DNA from: Planctomycetota bacterium
GTDB lineage: Bacteria > Planctomycetota > Phycisphaerae > WQYP01
Direction: 5' to 3'
NCBI GenBank assembly: GCA_021798635.1
Contig: JAJZGH010000122.1
Coordinates: forward strand, 1 to 13,769
DNA length: 13,769 nt
The number at the start of each line of letters is the position of its first letter. The stretch's first letter is position 1. Positions 1-7,729 of this stretch are shown here, piece after piece. The notes beneath the pieces are model-generated. The model worked only from the letters and a program-made list of their open reading frames with translations, made no database searches and was not told where the DNA came from. The position numbers and the translations under genes were made by a program.

Positions 1-2
1 GT

Positions 3-461
3 AAGCAGATTACTTTTAACCGCGAAGCGCGGGAGGCTTTTCTCGCATTTGCCACGTCACGGTCAGCAGTATGGAAAAGAAATTTTCGCGACCTTAACGC
101 ATGTCTGACGCGCATGGCCACGCTGGCCGGCGGGGCCAGAATTTCTCTTGAGTTGGTACATGCTGAGGTGGCCAATCTGATAAGCTCATGGGAGAGCACG
201 CGAGAGGAACCGAAGCAATCTGAACTTGATCGCTATTTGTCGAGATCGGAAACAAAGGCACTTGACCTTTTTGACAGGGTGCAACTCGCTGCGGTTCTGG
301 CTGTGTGCGAGCGCTGCGACAATATTTCCCGGGCGGGCCGGGAGTTGTTCGCCGTTTCGCGCCAGAGCAAAAGCGTGGCAAATGATGCCGATCGACTGCG
401 AAAATACCTGGCCAGATTTAACCTGACGTGGGCAGGCATTAAGAATAAGCCGATCCATTAA
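3..461 (+). CDS. rtcR: RtcR-like sigma-54-dependent regulator, C-terminal part (5' end outside window)
   Basis: The gene enters from the left edge, in the frame starting at base 3, and ends at TAA 459-461, leaving 152 residues. These match the end of RtcR, the AAA+ sigma-54 activator that switches on the RNA-repair operon rtcBA (RNA ligase and RNA 3'-phosphate cyclase). The visible part begins in the last portion of the AAA+ domain (FNREAREAFLAFA, then NFRDLNACLTRMATLAGG, the W-x-x-N-FRDL helix typical of bacterial enhancer-binding proteins). It continues into the Fis-like DNA-binding tail, with DLFDRVQLAAVLAVCE and NDADRLRKYLARF, both characteristic of RtcR. One oddity is that the usual W-P-G-N before FRDL reads W-K-R-N. 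rtcB and rtcA are not in the window; rtcR is usually divergent from them, so they may lie to the left. It converges on the permease gene with only 12 bases between the two stops. Family assignment is confident; the N-terminal CARF-like ligand domain cannot be seen. Confidence 0.88.
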   Translation, partial: KQITFNREAREAFLAFATSRSAVWKRNFRDLNACLTRMATLAGGARISLELVHAEVANLISSWESTREEPKQSELDRYLSRSETKALDLFDRVQLAAVLAVCERCDNISRAGRELFAVSRQSKSVANDADRLRKYLARFNLTWAGIKNKPIH

Positions 462-473
462 TATTTATGCGGC

Positions 474-1763
474 TTATATTATTTTGAAATAGAGCACGGC
501 CAGACTTACGCAGGCGAGGGTCAGGGGGACGCCGGCTTTCAGGTATTCGCGGAATCTTAAATTTACGGCGAATGACTGGGCCTGTTGGGCGACGATTAAA
601 TTGGCAATGGAGCCTAGAAGAGTGAGATTGCCGGCCAGCGTGCTGACGACCGCCAGCAGATACCAGGTGTGGGTAGCGGCCAGCGGAATGGCTGGTTTAA
701 TCAATAATACCGCCGGCACATTGCTGACGAGGTTGGACAATACCAATGTTACCACGGCCAGAGGCAGGTGAGATTTTAATTCTATGCCCATGCGGGCCAG
801 GGTATGCAGCACCGGGGATAGAAGATGGTGGCTTTGCACATCAGCGATGACAATGAACAGGCCGATAAAAAGCAGTATCAGATTCCAGTCCACCATAGCA
901 AATAAATCCGCGGGGCGGGTTTTGCGTGATATCAGAATAATGCCTGCCGCAGCCATGGCGGCCACCGGTCGGCTGATGTGAAGAACCGAACCCGCCAGCA
1001 TAACGGCCAAGAGAATTCCCATGACGACCAGTGCCTTTATGATTAAATTCCATTGCATCTCGGGCCGTTGATGGTGTTCATGGGCGGATTCAGAAGCGGC
1101 GGGCGGTTCAATATCATCGAAAAGTTGGGTACGATAAATAACGGCAATGGCGAAGAAATTCAGAACCAGACACAGTAATATCAGCGGTAGGACGGTGATA
1201 AAGTAAGCAGCGAAATGAAGATGGGCGGATTCGCCAATCAGCATGTTCTGCGGATTTCCGATCAGCGTGCACGCCGAGCCGATGTTGGATGCCGTGGCCA
1301 ACGCCATCAGATAGGGCACTGGATCGCGCCGGGCACGTTGCAGGGCCAGACACAGCACGGGCGTAAAGATCAGACAGATCACATCATTGGCAAACAGCGC
1401 TGACAACAGGGCGGAAAACCCAATCAACCCCGCCAGCAGTCGCCAGGGTTTATGGGCTGCGGCGACAATGCGCCGCACCACTGCGTCATAAAAACCAGCC
1501 AGGCGCAGTTGCGCGGAAATGATCATCATGCTGATCAGCAGTATCAACGTGGGAAAATCCACACCAGCCATCGCCCCATGCAGGCTCATACGATGGAACA
1601 GCAACACGGCCACGGCGCCCAAAATAGCGATGCTGGAGCGATCCAGACGGGTAAAGGGAATATCGCCCAGTGCCAGGCCAAAATAAGTTAAGGCGAAAAT
1701 CAGCACATCCGGCCAAGGAACGCTGGAGACGGCCACGGCAGCTTGACTGATCGCGGCGGCCAT
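474..1763 (-). CDS. ArsB/NhaD-type (ion transporter superfamily) membrane permease
   Basis: This 429-residue protein is almost entirely hydrophobic, with about ten to twelve predicted membrane spans. It shows the internal duplication of the ion-transporter superfamily (ArsB, NhaD, SLC13/CitM). The first half has FANDVICLIFTP (about 124-135) and TASNIGSACTLIGNPQN (157-173). The second half has the equivalents SNLVSNVPAVLL (343-354) and STLAGNLTLLGSIANLIV (374-391). A hydrophilic, His-rich loop at about 215-237 separates the halves. Proteins of this type are inner-membrane secondary carriers for sodium/proton exchange, arsenite or dicarboxylates; the substrate cannot be told from sequence. The ATG at 1763-1761 shares its A with the stop of the upstream AsmA-like gene (TGATG), which implies translational coupling. 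A GTG one codon earlier (1766) is the alternative start. It is the last gene of the minus-strand run. Confidence 0.85.
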   Translation of the reverse strand: MAAAISQAAVAVSSVPWPDVLIFALTYFGLALGDIPFTRLDRSSIAILGAVAVLLFHRMSLHGAMAGVDFPTLILLISMMIISAQLRLAGFYDAVVRRIVAAAHKPWRLLAGLIGFSALLSALFANDVICLIFTPVLCLALQRARRDPVPYLMALATASNIGSACTLIGNPQNMLIGESAHLHFAAYFITVLPLILLCLVLNFFAIAVIYRTQLFDDIEPPAASESAHEHHQRPEMQWNLIIKALVVMGILLAVMLAGSVLHISRPVAAMAAAGIILISRKTRPADLFAMVDWNLILLFIGLFIVIADVQSHHLLSPVLHTLARMGIELKSHLPLAVVTLVLSNLVSNVPAVLLIKPAIPLAATHTWYLLAVVSTLAGNLTLLGSIANLIVAQQAQSFAVNLRFREYLKAGVPLTLACVSLAVLYFKII

Positions 1764-2584
1764 CACTTCGTGGCCCCGTTGCCGGCTTTATTGCCGCCGC
1801 CAAACAAATGGCCAAGGGAATTTACAGCACCTGTAACCGCCCCGCCGGCACCATGAATCAGTGTGCCGGCACCCGATCCGATGAAGGTTATGGCTGTCCC
1901 CAACGTGGTGCGAACCGAAGCTGGGATGGCCGGATTATTCGCCAGACTCTTGGCAACCTGCACCAAAATCTGTTCCATCAGGCCGGCCAGGCGCAACGGC
2001 CGGCCATTCGGATTGGTCGGTTGGTTAAGCAGCATCTGAGGAATTGTGATGACAATGGGGACGCCCTTTTGTCCCGGCAGCAGGGAGGTGTCCAGGCGTA
2101 CGACGGTATTAAGCAGCACGACCTGGGTAATGGCCAGAGCTTTCCCACCGGAGCCTTTGGTCGCAGTGGCTGTTCCCGCCGAGCTCTGCTGATTATTCAA
2201 ATGGTTTATTTCCGCCATGAGATTGTTGGACAATCCGTTCTGATCCATGGAGATATGCAAGCCTGAGATTTTGATTAGCTTAATTACCACGGTGTTTGTC
2301 AGCAGGCTGTGCAGGCTGACTTGTGCGTTGCAGGATTGCATGGTCAGCAGGTGCGGATCGGGATATCCCTTGAGGTTATCGACAGTCAGGCCTTGCAGGG
2401 CCAGGGTGCCGCCAAGAAGGCTCACATTTGCCGCCGCCAGAGTGGTTTGAGTTCCCAGGGCCGCCGTCGCCCGGCTTTGGATTTGGCTGCGAAGAATGCC
2501 GTCAATGGAAAACCAGACGGCCACAACCAGCACCAGTATCAGGAGGATAACATAGACCACAACTTTTCGTAATTTTTTATGCAT
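1763..2584 (-). CDS. AsmA-like membrane-anchored protein
   Basis: This is a 273-residue protein with a short basic N-terminus (MHKKLRK) and one strong hydrophobic segment at about 8-27, followed by a periplasmic-type domain. The stretch at about 40-125 resembles the start of AsmA/DUF748 proteins: a small helix, then beta repeats with LGGTLALQGLTVDN, a LLTM/LHSLL pair and IKISGLHISMDQNGLSNNL. AsmA-family proteins are inner-membrane-anchored, beta-rich proteins linked to outer-membrane lipid transport or envelope homeostasis. This one is much shorter than full AsmA, and its last 40 residues are Gly/Ala-rich and probably disordered. The start is supported by GGGAG about 10 bases before the ATG. 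It follows msrB by 36 bases and overlaps the permease start by one base, so all three are probably co-transcribed. The AsmA-like call rests on pattern recognition; the exact role is unknown. Confidence 0.68.
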   Translation of the reverse strand: MHKKLRKVVVYVILLILVLVVAVWFSIDGILRSQIQSRATAALGTQTTLAAANVSLLGGTLALQGLTVDNLKGYPDPHLLTMQSCNAQVSLHSLLTNTVVIKLIKISGLHISMDQNGLSNNLMAEINHLNNQQSSAGTATATKGSGGKALAITQVVLLNTVVRLDTSLLPGQKGVPIVITIPQMLLNQPTNPNGRPLRLAGLMEQILVQVAKSLANNPAIPASVRTTLGTAITFIGSGAGTLIHGAGGAVTGAVNSLGHLFGGGNKAGNGATK

Positions 2585-2620
2585 GGATGGAAACTCCCGT
2601 AAAAATATTGATATGTCCTG

Positions 2621-3106
2621 TCACCCATCGGATGGCGGCACATCGGGCCGGGAATCCAACGGTTTAAATTCCAGCGCCACGGAATTAAGGCAAAAACGTT
2701 TTCCGGTCGGGGCCGGGCCGTCGTCAAATACGTGGCCGAGATGGCTGCCGCAGCGGCGGCATCGGATTTCGGTGCGAATCATGCCGTAGCTTTCGTCGAC
2801 AATATTGTGCACGTGGTCGGGATCAAACGGCTCATAAAAACTCGGCCAGCCGGTATGCGATTCAAACTTCGCCTGCGACTTAAACAGCGGCAAAGCACAG
2901 AGTCGGCAAACATACACCCCATCCCCCTTATTGTGCAGCAACCCTCCGCAGAATGGCGGTTCCGTGCCATGATCCAGCATGATGCGGCGTTCTTCGGGCG
3001 TTAATTTTTCAGCCAATTCATTGATCCGGCTTTCGGTCAGCGTGCTGATGTCATGACCGGAACTTGAAAGCAGCGGGCGGCCGGAATCTTTGGATGTCGA
3101 TGTCAT
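2621..3106 (-). CDS. msrB: Peptide-methionine (R)-S-oxide reductase MsrB
   Basis: MsrB reduces the R epimer of methionine sulfoxide in oxidised proteins, with thioredoxin as usual electron donor. This 161-residue protein has the complete SelR/MsrB fold after a variable tail of about 30 residues. Visible motifs are LTPEERRIMLDHGTEPPF (about 35-52), the two zinc-binding CxxC pairs C67/C70 and C116/C119, SHTGWPSFYEP (83-93), GSHLGHVFDDGP (120-131) and the catalytic cysteine C139 in RFCLNS. C53, in PPFCGG, could serve as a resolving cysteine, but that is inference. There is no clear signal peptide, so a cytoplasmic location is likely. It starts 18 bases after the stop of the large secreted protein and is followed after 36 bases by the AsmA-like gene. 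The Shine-Dalgarno before the ATG is weak, which fits translation from a shared mRNA. Confidence 0.96.
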   Translation of the reverse strand: MTSTSKDSGRPLLSSSGHDISTLTESRINELAEKLTPEERRIMLDHGTEPPFCGGLLHNKGDGVYVCRLCALPLFKSQAKFESHTGWPSFYEPFDPDHVHNIVDESYGMIRTEIRCRRCGSHLGHVFDDGPAPTGKRFCLNSVALEFKPLDSRPDVPPSDG

Positions 3107-3124
3107 AGCAATCTCATTTCCGTG

Positions 3125-5371
3125 TTATTTGGGCCGACTGAAAACCACATTAATTTCTTTGACCACGCTGCCGTCGAGTTCCCGCAGCGGCGCGGTAATG
3201 GAGGGTGAAACGCGTACAACAAACTGCTGCGTAGAGGTGTTATACAATACCGCACCGGCCATCCCACCATGCACAGCTACCGCAGGTTTGTACGCGGCGA
3301 AACCGTGCAGCGTTACAACATCCTCCCCAGGCGCAAAGGCGACAGATGCCATCAAAGCACCAGGCAGATTGGCCAGGGCGGGAATTCTTTCCCGGCCGAC
3401 ACCGACAAATTTTCCGCGTTGTCCCATGAACGCAATGCCCGCGGCTCCCGGTGAAGCACATACATAATACGATGCGGCATTAGTCCCTAACGCACCGGTA
3501 AATTGACGGCCTGCGGGAACCAGCGTTGAAGCACCGGTAAAATAATTATATACATACATAGCTCCGTGCAGGCCAATATCACGCGCGGAGAACTTGACGG
3601 ATTTTTTATCCCGCGGTTTGGGGGCAAACGCAAACACATACGCGGTTTTCACGCCATCCTGATTGGTATACGTGCGGGCAATGACGGGCGCGGCGATATG
3701 CAAGGCCCCATCGAGATAGGCGGAATCAATGGGCACAATGGGCACGTCCGGCTTAATGATCACGCCATCACTGCGGCAGGTCCGCATCAGATTGGTGCGG
3801 TTTTCCCGGTTGATTGGATCACCAAACCCTACCACGCCCGCGGAAAGATTCTGCAACAATACATTGTCGGTCCTCCAGGACATGCACACATCATCCCAAG
3901 GCCACAGGCCCAGCGCCCCGGCCAAGCGCGAGGTAAATAAGCAGGCGTAAAATCTTGGGCGGATGAATATGTCGGCGCTGACCCGTGTCGCTACGACATT
4001 ATTTAATTCCGATGATTCCAGCAATTCACATGGTAGGGGCATACAGTACATGACCGACACGCCATGCGCCGCCATTCCGGCGGCCATGCCATGATAAAAA
4101 TCATGTCCTGCGGTTAAGCTTGAGAAAAAATGTGAATTTCTGGCGATGATACTTTGCCAATCCTGCAAATAGGTTTCCACACCATTGTCATGCAGATAAC
4201 GTGCGATGTGATTCCAATAGCGCGCATCCACCGGCGCGATGCCGCTGATTTTATACTGCTTATGATAGGGACTTTTTCTGCTGATCCAGCGCCCATGCAC
4301 CACCAGCGGCAAACCCACCTGTTGATCAAATGCTTCCAGGCCTTTGGGAAATAAATGCCGACTGGCCGTGTAATGCGTGATCCCGCCGAATTTGTCCCAG
4401 TCCTGGTGCTGATATTTCGGCAGCATTGAGCGGGCTTTTTTACCCAGATAATTGGTGGAATCTTTGCGATACCACCAACTGTCCAATTCGAGATAATGAA
4501 TGGGAATATTCCGCGCCTGCAAATGCCGCGTTTCCGCCAACACGGTGCCGGCATAACCCAGTTTGCGATTGAAATGGTAGTAATAGGTAGCGCCGTTATC
4601 CGTCCAGTATCCGAGATACCGCAGCACCGGAGCGGACTGATTTCCGGGCCGCGTTTTGCCGCCGAGTGTTGTCAACGCCGGTCCCCACACGTCGTACGCA
4701 TGATTAATTCCATGCGTCATGACCATAATGCTGCGAATCTGAAATTTTGCCGGTACAGTGGCCACCTGCCGGTTCAGGCGTACCAGTGTATGGGTTACGC
4801 CGTTGCCGCGCATGGTCATGATGATGAAGTGTCGGGCGGGAGAAATAATTGCGGCATTGTAGTGACGGTCAAAAAGCAGCCACGGCGTGCCGGACTGTCC
4901 CGCGGAAAACTGCGGTGGCGCGAAGGAATTATTACGATAACTGAGAATGTGCAGACCATGGGGTTCAGAAGCGAAATCCGGAAATTGAATGTGGCAATGC
5001 GACGTGGCCTGCTGAAAGGTAACAATAAACTGCGCCACCGGACAAGCGGTATAAGTGCGAATGGCACCGGAAACCAGTTTACCTTTATAAAGCCAGTCAA
5101 AACTCACCTGTTTATACGTTCCCAGGCGGTCCTTGCCGGCGGTGTGACGCAACCCCTGCAACGGTGCCGGGACAGAACCGGAAAACGTCCATGCCGGAGA
5201 AATGCTTTGTAAGCGATAAACGCCGGTATTGGGATTCACGTTGGCGCGCAAGGCGGCCTCGGCATTGGCACCCCGTATGGTGTTGGCACCGAGCACTGCG
5301 GCAAACAGCATCGCCATAAGCGTAGCCGGCCGATAAAACTTTTCCTGTAAAGCCCGTGATGTTAAACGCAT
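3125..5371 (-). CDS. Secreted TIM-barrel glycoside hydrolase-like protein (alpha-galactosidase / raffinose-synthase superfamily, tentative)
   Basis: This 748-residue protein has an N-terminal signal-type sequence: basic residues to about 14, a hydrophobic core to about 29, and a likely cleavage after ANA at 35-37. It is therefore probably exported. An N-terminal beta-rich part (about 40-240) is followed by a barrel-like core with LRYLGYWTDNGATYYY (about 250-265), IHYLELDSWWY (291-301), GVETYLQDWQ (397-406), SVMYCMPLP (439-447) and ATRVSADIF (461-469). The core ends with GLWPWDDVCMS and a beta-rich C-terminus. QDWQ and TRVSADI resemble the nucleophile and acid/base strands (KVDVQ and RASDDF) of raffinose synthase and GH36/GH27 enzymes, so D404 and D467 are candidate catalytic residues; this is inference. 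The protein may act on alpha-linked sugars outside the cytoplasm. The start is supported by GGAG at 5378-5381 and a TATAAT-like box upstream. It is the first gene of the minus-strand run. Other retaining glycosidase families remain possible. Confidence 0.62.
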   Translation of the reverse strand: MRLTSRALQEKFYRPATLMAMLFAAVLGANTIRGANAEAALRANVNPNTGVYRLQSISPAWTFSGSVPAPLQGLRHTAGKDRLGTYKQVSFDWLYKGKLVSGAIRTYTACPVAQFIVTFQQATSHCHIQFPDFASEPHGLHILSYRNNSFAPPQFSAGQSGTPWLLFDRHYNAAIISPARHFIIMTMRGNGVTHTLVRLNRQVATVPAKFQIRSIMVMTHGINHAYDVWGPALTTLGGKTRPGNQSAPVLRYLGYWTDNGATYYYHFNRKLGYAGTVLAETRHLQARNIPIHYLELDSWWYRKDSTNYLGKKARSMLPKYQHQDWDKFGGITHYTASRHLFPKGLEAFDQQVGLPLVVHGRWISRKSPYHKQYKISGIAPVDARYWNHIARYLHDNGVETYLQDWQSIIARNSHFFSSLTAGHDFYHGMAAGMAAHGVSVMYCMPLPCELLESSELNNVVATRVSADIFIRPRFYACLFTSRLAGALGLWPWDDVCMSWRTDNVLLQNLSAGVVGFGDPINRENRTNLMRTCRSDGVIIKPDVPIVPIDSAYLDGALHIAAPVIARTYTNQDGVKTAYVFAFAPKPRDKKSVKFSARDIGLHGAMYVYNYFTGASTLVPAGRQFTGALGTNAASYYVCASPGAAGIAFMGQRGKFVGVGRERIPALANLPGALMASVAFAPGEDVVTLHGFAAYKPAVAVHGGMAGAVLYNTSTQQFVVRVSPSITAPLRELDGSVVKEINVVFSRPK

Positions 5372-5403
5372 GAAATTCTCCGCGATACTAAATAGCCAAG
5401 GAA

Positions 5404-5409
5404 ATTATA
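5404..5409 (-). promoter_or_regulatory. Candidate -10 box for the minus-strand run
   Basis: Read on the minus strand, a perfect TATAAT lies about 33 bases before the ATG of the secreted protein, leaving a short leader with GGAGA as ribosome binding site. No good -35 element is visible at the usual distance. A 5-bp inverted repeat (GAGCC and GGCTC) lies just upstream of the box. It is a candidate for the promoter of the four-gene run. Confidence 0.3.
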
Positions 5410-5630
5410 ACGCAAAGGAGCCGCAGGCATAGGCTCTCGGTGCCGCGCATTGGCCCTGTGGCGAAGTAAGAGCAGAGGGCTGCCCACGTCCGAGTGGTCA
5501 GAATATGCCTTCCGCATCAGGCGCGACGCCAATTTGCGACAGTTTTCCAAGCACGGAGATTTCGGAACCTCCGTCAGGCCCCGGCCACACTTTTAACGCA
5601 CTGAACCGATCCGGGTCCGGGTTCCGATGC
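5410..5630. other. Intergenic gap between divergent genes, no convincing gene
   Basis: This gap separates the minus-strand run from the plus-strand nucleotidyltransferase pair. Short open frames exist on the minus strand, for example 5498-5686, encoding 62 residues. They lack a ribosome binding site, and I recognise no domain. Small inverted repeats (GAGCC/GGCTC near 5420-5435, GCCCT/AGGGC near 5453-5490) give only weak hairpins. It probably holds the divergent promoters and possibly decayed sequence. Confidence 0.5.
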
Positions 5631-5659
5631 TTGATCGCGGCGTAGCCAACGGGTATCCT
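5631..5659 (+). promoter_or_regulatory. Candidate sigma-70-type promoter for the nucleotidyltransferase pair
   Basis: TTGATC (5631-5636) and TATCCT (5654-5659) are separated by 17 bases, the optimal spacing. Transcription would start near 5666, giving a leader of about 44 bases that contains the GGAGA ribosome binding site at 5701-5705. Both boxes match consensus only partly, so confidence is modest. Confidence 0.35.
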
Positions 5660-5709
5660 TGCGCTAGTGTTTATGCACCCTCGCATGGCGAAGAGGCCTC
5701 GGAGAAATC

Positions 5710-6759
5710 ATGAAAAGCCACTTCGATGAAAGTAGTAAATTTCGCGAAATCATGAACAAAACTCGGGCCGACTGGGCGAATATTCTGGGCGCTGCAAAAG
5801 CGGCCCGGGAGAACAGAGAAAAGCTAAATAGCATGCTGCAAAATGGCGAGCCCCTGGGCAATGAAGACCTCAGCTTTGTGGTTTTTGGCTCCTTGGCACG
5901 GGAGGAATGGACCAGTGGCAGCGATGTCGATTGGACCCTGCTTATTGACGGAGAGGCAAATCCACAGCATCTCAAAATCGCGCAGGCGATTAATGAAAAG
6001 CTGGAAGAGGTTAATTTTCGCGAGCCTGGGCGGACCGGTGTTTTTGGAAATCTGTCTTTCAGTCACGAGATCATCCATCAGATCGGCGGCCAAAGCGACA
6101 CCAATCGCAATACCACTCAACGAATCCTTTTGCTTCTGGAGTCGGTGCCGCTGGGTGACCACGTCCAAGCATTTGACAGGGTTACCTCAGGCGTTCTGTC
6201 CCGATATCTTGAGGAAGATCCATCTTCCTCTAAGGTGCCGAGATTCCTGCTCAATGACATCATTCGATTTTGGCGAACGGTCGCGGTTGATTTTGCCAGT
6301 AAGCAACGCGAACGGGCTGGAAAAGGGTGGGGATTGCGAAACGCGAAGCTTCGGATGTCACGAAAATTGATTTTTACCGCCGGCATGTTGCTATGCTTCA
6401 ATTCGAAGCGATCAGCAGAGGCCGACGGGAGTGAGTCGACCGACGGCCCTATTTTAAAGTATCTCCAGAACAACTTCCAGACGACACCTCTTGAAGTCGT
6501 GGCCGATGCGTGCACCGATCTGGATGATGGAGGGGCGGAAATTGGAAATAAGATATTCTCGCAGTACGACCTATTCCTTAAGGTTATGAATGATCCCGAA
6601 AAGAGGGGTAAATTGGAGAGCCTTCGCAGCGACGGCTCCAAAAACTGCCCTGTTTTTGATGAAGTTCGGGCAATCGGGAACGGCTTTCAGGAAGGCTTGA
6701 TTGCACTTTTATTCAGCGATCCGTTTGCTGAACTTACCAAAGAATACGGGGTGTTTTAA
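5710..6759 (+). CDS. GlnD/DUF294-like nucleotidyltransferase-domain protein
   Basis: The protein has 349 residues. A polymerase-beta-type nucleotidyltransferase core is clear: FVVFGSLAREEWTSGSDVDW (57-76) gives the G-S motif (G60, S61) and the metal-binding D-x-D (D72, D74). A later segment, HQIGGQSDTNRNTTQRILLLLES (about 123-145), carries a likely third acidic position and a motif I associate with DUF294/GlnD-like proteins. The helical part at about 177-230 has VPRFLLNDIIRFWRT and WGLRNAKLRMSRKLIF, resembling the C-terminal helical domain of the same group. Enzymes of this fold transfer a nucleotide to a protein, small molecule or RNA; the target here is unknown. There is no signal peptide or membrane segment. 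The start has GGAGA five bases upstream. The stop overlaps the start of the TIM-barrel gene (TAATG), so the two are probably co-translated and functionally linked. Toxin-type MNT proteins are much shorter, which argues against a simple HEPN-MNT antitoxin. Confidence 0.78.
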   Translation: MKSHFDESSKFREIMNKTRADWANILGAAKAARENREKLNSMLQNGEPLGNEDLSFVVFGSLAREEWTSGSDVDWTLLIDGEANPQHLKIAQAINEKLEEVNFREPGRTGVFGNLSFSHEIIHQIGGQSDTNRNTTQRILLLLESVPLGDHVQAFDRVTSGVLSRYLEEDPSSSKVPRFLLNDIIRFWRTVAVDFASKQRERAGKGWGLRNAKLRMSRKLIFTAGMLLCFNSKRSAEADGSESTDGPILKYLQNNFQTTPLEVVADACTDLDDGGAEIGNKIFSQYDLFLKVMNDPEKRGKLESLRSDGSKNCPVFDEVRAIGNGFQEGLIALLFSDPFAELTKEYGVF

Positions 6760-7520
6760 TGCGTTCTATCGGGTTTTCAACTGGGGCATTGGCCCTCGGC
6801 GATTTCTCCCGGGGGTTAGATTTAATTAGGAAAGCCGGCCTGCGCAGAGTTGAACTCTCCGCGCTGCGCTACGAGGAATTGCCCGGGCTTATGCAATTTC
6901 TCCGGAGTACCGGCATGGATGACTTTGATTACGTTTCCATACACGCGCCCAGCGCCTACACCGCTGGATTAGAACCCGCCATCATCGAAGCCTTGATCCC
7001 GGCGATTAAAAAAAAGCTCCATGTCGTGGCGCATCCGGATGCGATTTATGATTTCAGGCAATGGCGCCAATTCGGGAGCCTGCTGTGTGTGGAAAATATG
7101 GATAAACGCAAGCCGATCGGTCGGACCGCCCGAGAGCTTTCGGAAATTTTTAAAGAGTTGCCGGAGGCGTCTTTTTGCCTGGACGTGGCACACTCCCGGC
7201 AAGTAGATCCCACCATGGGAGTTGCAGCGGATATGCTGTGGAGTTTTACGAACCGGCTTGCCCAAGTCCATGTGAGTGATGTGAACTCCCGCAGCAGGCA
7301 CGAGCGGCTGAATTTGGCAGCTTCCCTGGCGTTTAAAAAGATTGCCGCTTCCATTCCGGCGTCGGTTCCGCTGATTCTTGAGTCCCCCCTGTATGCGGAA
7401 TCAGAATCGCGGATGCACGCTGAGATTGAGGCCGAGGTGGAAAGGGCCCAATGCGTATTTGAGGATCTCGGTCAATGGAAGGGAAACGCGCGGCACTTGG
7501 AAGAATCCCGAAGCCGGTAA
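6759..7520 (+). CDS. Xylose-isomerase-like TIM-barrel protein (AP endonuclease 2 superfamily)
   Basis: This 253-residue protein has the strand-and-motif order of the sugar phosphate isomerase/epimerase and endonuclease IV superfamily. Strand 1 is MRSIGFSTGAL, followed by RRVELSALRYEEL (29-41), VSIHAPS (59-65, H62), VVAHPDA (89-95, H92), CVENMDKR (110-117, E112), CLDVAHSRQVDPT (140-152, D142 and H145), VHVSDVN (170-176, H171) and LILESPL (205-211, E208). The His, Asp and Glu residues sit at the strand ends, where this superfamily binds divalent metals, so the site looks intact. Members isomerise or epimerise sugars, or cut DNA at abasic sites; sequence alone does not decide which. Its ATG overlaps the stop of the nucleotidyltransferase gene by one base, and no separate ribosome binding site is needed. 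It is the second and last gene of the pair. Confidence 0.82.
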   Translation: MRSIGFSTGALALGDFSRGLDLIRKAGLRRVELSALRYEELPGLMQFLRSTGMDDFDYVSIHAPSAYTAGLEPAIIEALIPAIKKKLHVVAHPDAIYDFRQWRQFGSLLCVENMDKRKPIGRTARELSEIFKELPEASFCLDVAHSRQVDPTMGVAADMLWSFTNRLAQVHVSDVNSRSRHERLNLAASLAFKKIAASIPASVPLILESPLYAESESRMHAEIEAEVERAQCVFEDLGQWKGNARHLEESRSR

Positions 7521-7584
7521 AGCGAACGCACTGCTCCCTTTATTCCTACAATCCGGATAAATAACTAGGAGCCTGTCCAAGAGC

Positions 7585-7605
7585 CTACTCGCGTAATGCG
7601 TGTAG
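7585..7605 (+). other. Imperfect hairpin in the gap between convergent genes
   Basis: CTACTCGC (7585-7592) and GCGTGTAG (7598-7605) pair with one mismatch around the loop GTAAT. Flanking GAGCC and GGTCTC may extend the stem. No T-run follows, so it is at most a weak terminator for the TIM-barrel gene on the left or for purD from the right. The rest of the 209-base gap (7521-7729) shows no gene. A segment near 7569 (GGAGCCTGTCCAAG) recalls termini of some insertion sequences but has no partner. Confidence 0.3.
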
Positions 7606-7729
7606 AGGTCTCGAAGCATGGAAGCCTGGCGTTTATCCGCGTAATATACAGTCTATTTTTCAGGCCGCTGCTGATTGTATACCGCGTGCCGAGATTCTAC
7701 TTTGATCAGGCCGCACACATGCTGGTTTT

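Noticed and set aside
4496..5212. 238-residue plus-strand open frame inside the secreted protein gene
   Set aside because: It is antisense to a well-supported 748-residue gene and has no recognisable motifs.
5498..5686. 62-residue minus-strand open frame that might be a gene remnant
   Set aside because: No ribosome binding site, no recognised domain, and it sits between two divergent genes where promoters are expected. A faint resemblance to calcium-binding repeat proteins (ALKVWPGPDGG) is too weak to use.
7569..7590. GGAGCCTGTCCAAG resembling an insertion-sequence terminus
   Set aside because: No matching inverted copy, target duplication or transposase is present nearby.
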